From positions 1-5,842 of the forward strand of contig JAFZGH010000014.1 in assembly GCA_017555465.1 (NCBI GenBank): a stretch of 5,842 nt of DNA, given 5' to 3'. Made by a program: the position numbers and the translations under genes. The stretch's first letter is position 1. The number at the start of each line of letters is the position of its first letter. This document shows positions 1-3,610 of the stretch, piece by piece. Source of the DNA: Akkermansia sp. Lineage in GTDB: Bacteria > Verrucomicrobiota > Verrucomicrobiia > Verrucomicrobiales > Akkermansiaceae. A model generated the notes under the pieces. It saw only the letters and a list, made by a program, of their open reading frames with translations. It did no database searches and was not told where the DNA came from.

Positions 1-80
1 AGAACCTTGCCCGTGCCGGTCACCTTGAAACGCTTGGCCACGGCCTTACGTGTCTTGTTGATACCACCTTTGCGGGTCAT
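1..80 (-). CDS. rpmI: Ribosomal protein bL35, N-terminal part (runs off the left edge)
   Basis: The first 26 codons of a small basic protein are visible, beginning MTRKGGINKTRK and continuing AVAKRFKVTGTGKV. The KTRKAVAKRFKVTGTGK stretch matches the conserved start of bL35 of the large ribosomal subunit, where KRFKxTGxGK is the family signature. The N-terminus is a few residues longer than the usual MPKMKT form. An in-frame ATG also exists at 110, but the best promoter -10 box lies between it and position 80, so the ATG at 80 is preferred. infC, the usual upstream partner, is absent: the gene on the left-hand strand starts its own transcript here and is divergent from an ArsC-like gene. rplT would be expected downstream, outside the window. 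The identification rests on only 26 residues. Confidence 0.85.
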   Translation of the reverse strand, partial: MTRKGGINKTRKAVAKRFKVTGTGKV

Positions 81-89
81 GGTGCAGGG

Positions 90-117
90 ATTATACACAC
101 CTTTTCCCATCTGGCAA
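90..117 (-). promoter_or_regulatory. Sigma-70-type promoter of rpmI
   Basis: On the minus strand, TTGCCA (117-112) is followed after 16 bases by a perfect TATAAT (95-90). Transcription would start near position 83-84, only about 3 bases before the ATG at 80, so the mRNA would be nearly leaderless. No Shine-Dalgarno sequence is present before the ATG, which agrees with that. Confidence 0.6.
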
Positions 118-172
118 GGAAAATATCACCTATTTTGTCAAAAATTAAAAAAATGCGTCAATTCCTACTTTT

Positions 173-200
173 TTGCTTGCAATTAAGATAGAATTATTCT
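173..200 (+). promoter_or_regulatory. Possible promoter of the ArsC/Spx-like gene
   Basis: TTGCTT (173-178), a 16-base spacer and TATTCT (195-200) lie in the AT-rich block before the ATG at 212. The predicted transcription start is near 207, leaving a leader of about 5 bases. TAGAAT at 189-194 is an alternative -10 with a poorer -35. No Shine-Dalgarno site is visible. Confidence 0.4.
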
Positions 201-211
201 AAAGTACGGCC

Positions 212-574
212 ATGAACACGACATTTATCGAATATCCGAAGTGCACGACCTGCAAGAAGGCAAAGAAGTGGCTGAGCGAGCAGGGGGTGGAATTTGCAGA
301 CCGCCACATAGCCGAGGCGAACCCGAGCGCGGAGGAATTGCGCTCGTGGTGGCAGGCAAGCGGCGTACCGCTGAAGAAGTTTTTCAACACCTGCGGGGTG
401 AAGTACCGCGAGATGAACCTGGCAGAGCAGCTCAAGACCATGAGCGAGGACGAGCAGCTGGCACTGCTGGCCTCTGATGGTCTGCTGGTGAAGCGCCCGA
501 TTCTGGTGACTGCCGAGGGGAAGGTGGTGCCTGGGTTCAAGGCGGAGACCTGGAGCGCCGCTCTGGGTAAATAA
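212..574 (+). CDS. ArsC/Spx-family thioredoxin-fold protein
   Basis: This 120-residue protein has the full length and layout of the ArsC/Spx/YffB family. A CxxC motif (C11-T-T-C14) sits at the end of the first beta strand (IEYPKCTTC), followed by a helix, the KKFFNTCG segment at 55-62 and the family signature VKRPIL at 93-98, with R95-P96 supplying the conserved Arg and the cis-Pro. The ending VVPGFK is typical of the Spx/MgsR-like branch. True arsenate reductases of the R773 ArsC type use three Arg residues; only the one in the RP motif is clearly present here, with Lys at the other places, so arsenate reduction is doubtful and a thiol-disulfide or stress-related role is more likely. A third Cys (C61) could pair with the CxxC. 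The gene stands alone, divergent from rpmI and closed by its own terminator. The ATG at 212 is the natural start; translation upstream would pass through AT-rich promoter DNA. Confidence 0.9.
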   Translation: MNTTFIEYPKCTTCKKAKKWLSEQGVEFADRHIAEANPSAEELRSWWQASGVPLKKFFNTCGVKYREMNLAEQLKTMSEDEQLALLASDGLLVKRPILVTAEGKVVPGFKAETWSAALGK

Positions 575-613
575 GGAAGTTTGAGTCGGTAATAACGTCA
601 ATGCAAGCAGTGG

Positions 614-646
614 CCGCGTGCCGGGATTTTCCTGGTGCGCGGTTTT
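614..646 (+). terminator. Rho-independent terminator of the ArsC/Spx-like gene
   Basis: A 13-bp stem (614-626 with 630-642, including three G-T wobble pairs) closes a TTT loop and is followed at once by TTTT and a further T-rich stretch. It starts 40 bases after the TAA of the preceding gene and separates that gene from the next promoter. Confidence 0.85.
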
Positions 647-656
647 GCCTTTGCTC

Positions 657-685
657 TTGCAGCGGTGCGTGCGGTATGGTAGTAT
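657..685 (+). promoter_or_regulatory. Promoter of the lipoprotein/radical SAM operon
   Basis: TTGCAG (657-662) and TAGTAT (680-685) are separated by 17 bases. The start of transcription would fall at about 691-692, that is on the A of the ATG at 692, giving a leaderless mRNA. No Shine-Dalgarno site lies before this ATG. TATAAG at 683-688 is an alternative -10 with too long a spacer (20). Confidence 0.5.
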
Positions 686-691
686 AAGCGC

Positions 692-892
692 ATGGATATC
701 AAACCTGCAAATCAGAAGAAGAAGCTTGTTTACCCGCTGGCAGCCGCTGCCGTGGTGGGTAGCGCCGTGCTTTCCAGCTGCCAGCAGCAGCAACAGCAGC
801 AGCGCCTGGGTGGTGAACCCCCGCAGGCACTCGGTGGTGTGATTATCGTAGAATCAGCCAAGGGTGCAACGCCCGTCCTGGCTGATAAGTGA
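692..892 (+). CDS. Small lipoprotein-like peptide 1, candidate radical SAM substrate
   Basis: This 66-residue protein is of no family I recognise. It has a lipoprotein signal peptide: basic n-region with KKK at 9-11, hydrophobic core YPLAAAAVVGSAVL, and lipobox VLSSC with Cys 30 as the lipidation site. Gln at +2 would favour outer-membrane sorting in the enterobacterial Lol rule. Seven Gln (31-37) follow directly, then RLGG (38-41) and ALGG (46-49), and a short tail ending in DK. After Cys 30 there is no further Cys and no aromatic residue. It is a clear paralogue of the next gene, sharing the KKKL(V/L)YPLAAA segment at identical residue positions, the poly-Gln run and QRLGG. It is first in an operon with that gene (14-base gap) and a radical SAM/SPASM enzyme, so it is a plausible maturase substrate. 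That role is inferred from context. A non-substrate accessory lipoprotein is possible. Confidence 0.75.
   Translation: MDIKPANQKKKLVYPLAAAAVVGSAVLSSCQQQQQQQRLGGEPPQALGGVIIVESAKGATPVLADK
782..802 (+). repeat. CAG/CAA trinucleotide tract (Gln7) in peptide 1
   Basis: Seven consecutive Gln codons (six CAG, one CAA) follow the lipobox Cys codon. The run is matched by a Gln6 tract in the next gene. The CAA interruption reduces, but does not remove, the chance of slippage-driven length change. Confidence 0.9.
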
Positions 893-906
893 TTCCGCCA
901 GACACC

Positions 907-1194
907 ATGAAGATCAACCCTTCTACCCGGAAGAAGAAACTGCTGTATCCCCTGGCTGCAGCGGTGGTGCTGGCTGGCTGCCAGCAGCAACAACAGCAAC
1001 GCCTGGGCGGCGTGCCCCTGCCGCCGCCAGATGTGCAGCCCGAACCCGCTGTGAAGCAGCAGGAAAAGACGCGCCCGCAGCGTCTGGGTGGTAAAGCTCC
1101 CCTGCATATGCGCCAGAACCGCGATAAACAGCTGATTCCCGGGCGCGCCAGAGCCAATCAGCCCTTGGGGGGTAAAAAACGAGCATCGCATTGA
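907..1194 (+). CDS. Small lipoprotein-like peptide 2, candidate radical SAM substrate
   Basis: This 95-residue protein is paralogous to peptide 1 and otherwise unrecognised. The n-region (MKINPSTRKKK) and core (LLYPLAAAVVLAG) lead to a good lipobox, VLAGC, with Cys 25. Six Gln (26-31) follow, then RLGGVP (32-37), a Pro-rich linker, RLGGKAP (59-65) and PLGGKK (86-91). The three LGG motifs are spaced by about 27 residues each. The mature part is highly basic and rich in Gln, Arg and Pro, without aromatic residues or another Cys. The ATG at 907 is preferred over a GTG at 889 that overlaps the preceding stop, because ATG gives an n-region matching peptide 1 so that KKKL and YPLAAA fall at the same residue numbers. 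The stop TGA (1192-1194) overlaps the TTG start of the radical SAM gene, so the two are translationally coupled. This supports an enzyme-substrate relation, which is still inference. Confidence 0.78.
   Translation: MKINPSTRKKKLLYPLAAAVVLAGCQQQQQQRLGGVPLPPPDVQPEPAVKQQEKTRPQRLGGKAPLHMRQNRDKQLIPGRARANQPLGGKKRASH
982..999 (+). repeat. CAG/CAA trinucleotide tract (Gln6) in peptide 2
   Basis: Six Gln codons (three CAG, three CAA) follow the lipobox Cys codon, at the same place as the Gln7 tract of peptide 1. The mixed codons suggest that the Gln run is kept at the protein level and is not just a recent microsatellite expansion. Confidence 0.9.
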
Positions 1195-2303
1195 GAGAGA
1201 CTCTGCAGCTGACCCTGTGTCTCACGCATGATTGCACCCTGCGTTGTGCCTATTGCTACGCAGGGCGTAAGTATGCGCATGCCATGACCCACGAGGTTGC
1301 TGAGCTGGGCATGGAGACCGGGCTGGTGGAAGCTCTGCGCACCGGGCGCGGGGTGGATGTGAGCTTTTTTGGCGGTGAGCCGCTGCTGGAGTGGGACTTG
1401 CTGCGCCATTGCCATGGCTATATGCAGCGCCGCGCTGCGGAGCTGGGCGTGGCGGTGCGCTATGGAATCACCACCAATGGCACCTTGCTGGACCGGGAGC
1501 GCCTGGCCTGGATGGCGGAGCGGGATTTCCTGGTGGGGCTGTCGGTGGATGGTTCGCCGGAGATGCACAATGTGAACCGCCGCTATGCCGACGGGCAGGG
1601 AAGCCACGCAGCCGCGGCTGCGGCATTGGCGCTCATGCAGGAGTTTCCCACACTGCGCAGCCGGGTTATCTGCGTGGTGAATCCGTCCAACCACCATTTG
1701 CTGAGCAAGGGGGTGCAGTGGCTGCACGAGCATTACCAAGGGGTGGTGGGGCTGAATTTTGACTACTGGAGCGCATGGAGCGATGCGCAGTTTGATTCCC
1801 TGTGCCGCCAGCTGGATGCCTTGCAGGAAATGATGCTGGCATCCTACCGCGCGGGGAATCCCATACGCGAGGAGAATATAGAGGGCAAGATATGGAGCGC
1901 CCTGCGCGATGCGGAACAGGCCTGCGCGCATTGCACCATTGGCGAGCAGGAACTTGCCGTCTCGGTAGACGGGCATTTCTTCCCATGTTCCCGCATGGTG
2001 GGAGTGGGGGATGACCCGCAGATTACCTTTGGCAATGTGTACAGCGGCATTGACCGCGCCCGGCAGGCCTGGTTCATTGCCACGCGCGGTAACGCCACGC
2101 CGGAATGCCGGCTTTGCGAGCTGCGCCACCGCTGCCTGAACACCTGCGGCTGCACCAACTATGCCGGCACGGGTGCCATTAACCGGGTGTCGCCCTTCTT
2201 GTGCAACCTGGAGCAGAAGCTCATCGAGATGGCAGATGATTTAGCTGAAACACTCTGCCAGGAGGCGAATCCCGCCTTTATCCAGCGTTTTTATTGCTGT
2301 TAA
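1191..2303 (+). CDS. Radical SAM/SPASM-domain peptide maturase
   Basis: This 370-residue cytoplasmic enzyme has the radical SAM motif CxxxCxxC at C15, C19 and C22 (CTLRCAYC) for the SAM-cleaving 4Fe-4S cluster. FFGGEPLL (59-66) is the SAM-binding GGE region, ITTNGT (93-98) and LSVDGSPEMHN (117-127) are later barrel strands. The C-terminal third is a SPASM domain: C248-x12-G-x4-C266, then C306-x2-C309-x5-C315-x3-C319, C321 and C338, enough for two auxiliary clusters. The TTG start gives a normal short N-terminus; later starts would lose the cluster motif, and an in-frame TAA lies at 1173-1175. There is no obvious RRE leader-binding domain. The TTG overlaps the stop of peptide 2 (TTGA), implying coupled translation. 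SPASM proteins of this size typically modify ribosomal peptides, so the two upstream lipoprotein-like proteins are the best candidate substrates. The exact reaction cannot be read from the sequence. The C-terminus ends FYCC, an unusual extra Cys pair. Confidence 0.93.
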   Translation: MRETLQLTLCLTHDCTLRCAYCYAGRKYAHAMTHEVAELGMETGLVEALRTGRGVDVSFFGGEPLLEWDLLRHCHGYMQRRAAELGVAVRYGITTNGTLLDRERLAWMAERDFLVGLSVDGSPEMHNVNRRYADGQGSHAAAAAALALMQEFPTLRSRVICVVNPSNHHLLSKGVQWLHEHYQGVVGLNFDYWSAWSDAQFDSLCRQLDALQEMMLASYRAGNPIREENIEGKIWSALRDAEQACAHCTIGEQELAVSVDGHFFPCSRMVGVGDDPQITFGNVYSGIDRARQAWFIATRGNATPECRLCELRHRCLNTCGCTNYAGTGAINRVSPFLCNLEQKLIEMADDLAETLCQEANPAFIQRFYCC

Positions 2304-2309
2304 AAGAAA

Positions 2310-2339
2310 CCGCGCATGGGGTAGGAATCCCATGCGCGG
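2310..2339 (-). terminator. Terminator between convergent operons
   Basis: A perfect 11-bp GC-rich stem (2310-2320 with 2329-2339) closes an 8-base loop. On the minus strand it is followed by GTTTCTTTTA, a good U-tract, so it mainly serves the minus-strand operon whose last stop is at 2364. On the plus strand it begins 6 bases after the radical SAM stop but is followed by no T-run, so it may be only a weak terminator or 3'-end stabiliser in that direction. Confidence 0.8.
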
Positions 2340-2363
2340 CCTGAATGAAGAAATGCTGTTTGC

Positions 2364-3587
2364 TTACTTCTTGCGAATGATGAACTTGCCGTGGGTATCA
2401 CGGGACTTTTCATCGTTATTGAAGGTCACCAGGATGCGGGGTGCGGCAGGCTTTTTCTCTGCCGTCACATAGTAACTGGCCGGGGATGTCAGCGTGAAGG
2501 CCCGGGTGTCTTCGGAGACAAGCGTTTCACCATCGTACAGCGCGACGCGCGTGACTCTGGCAGGTGTTTTGCCCCGGGTGGGTTCAAAGCGGACTTCGTA
2601 CTTACCGGCGGCATCGATGGGAAGCTTGCCTTGTATTTCTGTGGCAACCCCTTGCATGGGGAGGGAATCTGGCGACCATCCCCGCACATACTGCAGCCCG
2701 GCAGTCCAGTCGCGCATGACGATGACGGCCGAACGCCCCAGCACGGAATCCGGGTTGAGTTCTTTCATGATGCCGGCATAGTGGGCAATGGCGGCAGCTC
2801 CACCGGTGCCGACGCGGCGGCGAATCAGCCCGATGGTGAATGCGCAGGCATTCTGTTTCTGCTGCACGGTGTGCAGCGGGTTAGAAATGGCGGCATCCAT
2901 GACCTTCAGCGCCTCGTTGAGCGGAAGCTCATTGATTTTATCGCCCATGGGGTTATTGTAGAACTTAAGCGCGGCCAGGCAGCCGGATTTATCCTCCGGG
3001 TCTGCCGTCTTGATGAGCTGTTCCACTTTGTCCGGGCGTTCAATGCCCTCTACCTGAGCAGCCTGCAGCAGGAGCTTTGCGCGCTCAGCTCCCTGCGCGG
3101 CGTTGGCCTGGCTCATCAGCTCGTCCTGCTTAGCCTTGGCTTTGCGGAGCCTGGTGATGAGGCGTGCAATGCGCTCTGCTTCGGGAGTGACCATGGGCGG
3201 GCCGCATACGATGCCGTATTGGCGACCTGCCTTATCATACAGCACTATTGCAGGGAAGGAGTGCTTGCTGTGGGCGTGGGGGAGTTGCAGCTTGCCCATG
3301 GTTTTGTTGAAGCTCTGCTTCTGGGCCTCGTTCATGCTCTCGCGCAGGGGCACCAGGATGGTGACCGAGTTGCCGAGAGCCTTATCCACAACGGGCGAGT
3401 TATACAGCTGCGAGATGTGTTCCTTAGCGCGTTTGTCCCAGCCATCGCCGTAGATGAAAAGCGCATATCCATCGTCATTCACCTTGGCGAGAGCCTGCTC
3501 GTAGTTGCTTACCTTGCTGGCTGCCGTGACCGGCTGCAGCGTAGCAAGTACTGCTGCACACATCAGTATGGAAAAAAGTGGTTTCAT
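2364..3587 (-). CDS. Secreted protein with degenerate thioredoxin-like domain and C-terminal beta module
   Basis: Read from the ATG at 3587, this protein has 407 residues and a Sec signal peptide (MKPLFSILMCAAVLATLQPVTA, likely cut after Ala 22). Residues about 25-150 look like a thioredoxin-type fold: a strand ALFIYGDGW (42-50) where the active-site loop should be, and SFPAIVLYDKAGRQY (110-124), which has the cis-Pro strand and hairpin. The CxxC is missing (GDGWDK instead), so no redox activity is expected. A helical middle follows. Residues about 320-407 form a beta module (KYEVRFEPTRGK, RVALYDGETLVSEDT, DTHGKFIIRKK) that reminds me of a C-terminal module of secreted Bacteroidota and Planctomycetota proteins. 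An in-frame ATG at 3614 overlaps the upstream TGA (ATGA), but it adds MITLPPPFD, a poor n-region, so 3587 is preferred. It is co-transcribed with the upstream transglutaminase-like gene. Function unknown. Confidence 0.8.
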   Translation of the reverse strand: MKPLFSILMCAAVLATLQPVTAASKVSNYEQALAKVNDDGYALFIYGDGWDKRAKEHISQLYNSPVVDKALGNSVTILVPLRESMNEAQKQSFNKTMGKLQLPHAHSKHSFPAIVLYDKAGRQYGIVCGPPMVTPEAERIARLITRLRKAKAKQDELMSQANAAQGAERAKLLLQAAQVEGIERPDKVEQLIKTADPEDKSGCLAALKFYNNPMGDKINELPLNEALKVMDAAISNPLHTVQQKQNACAFTIGLIRRRVGTGGAAAIAHYAGIMKELNPDSVLGRSAVIVMRDWTAGLQYVRGWSPDSLPMQGVATEIQGKLPIDAAGKYEVRFEPTRGKTPARVTRVALYDGETLVSEDTRAFTLTSPASYYVTAEKKPAAPRILVTFNNDEKSRDTHGKFIIRKK

Positions 3588-3610
3588 ATCAAATGGGGGT
3601 GGTAGGGTTA

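Noticed and set aside
212..574. Arsenate reductase arsC as a firm name
   Set aside because: The family fold fits, but the arsenate-binding Arg set is incomplete, the CxxC is Spx-like, and there is no ars gene nearby.
800..1180. RLGG motifs as cleavage sites of papain-like proteases (LxGG, as in ubiquitin-like tails), with the neighbouring Cys/His protein as protease
   Set aside because: The Leu is at the wrong place for LxGG, and the Cys/His protein belongs to a convergent, separate operon with no sign of a link.
1158..2129. Open frame of about 320 codons on the minus strand, antisense to the radical SAM gene
   Set aside because: The plus strand has full radical SAM and SPASM signatures across this span, so the opposite frame is a shadow.
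3540..3587. Lipobox in the secreted thioredoxin-like protein (ILMC near the N-terminus)
   Set aside because: Met before Cys does not fit the lipobox, the Cys sits too early in the hydrophobic core, and a normal signal peptidase I site (VTA) follows.
2391..3605. Long open frame of about 400 codons on the plus strand, antisense to the thioredoxin-like gene
   Set aside because: Its translation has no recognisable domain, while the minus strand gives a signal peptide, a fold and a family-like ending. Open antisense frames are common in GC-rich genes.
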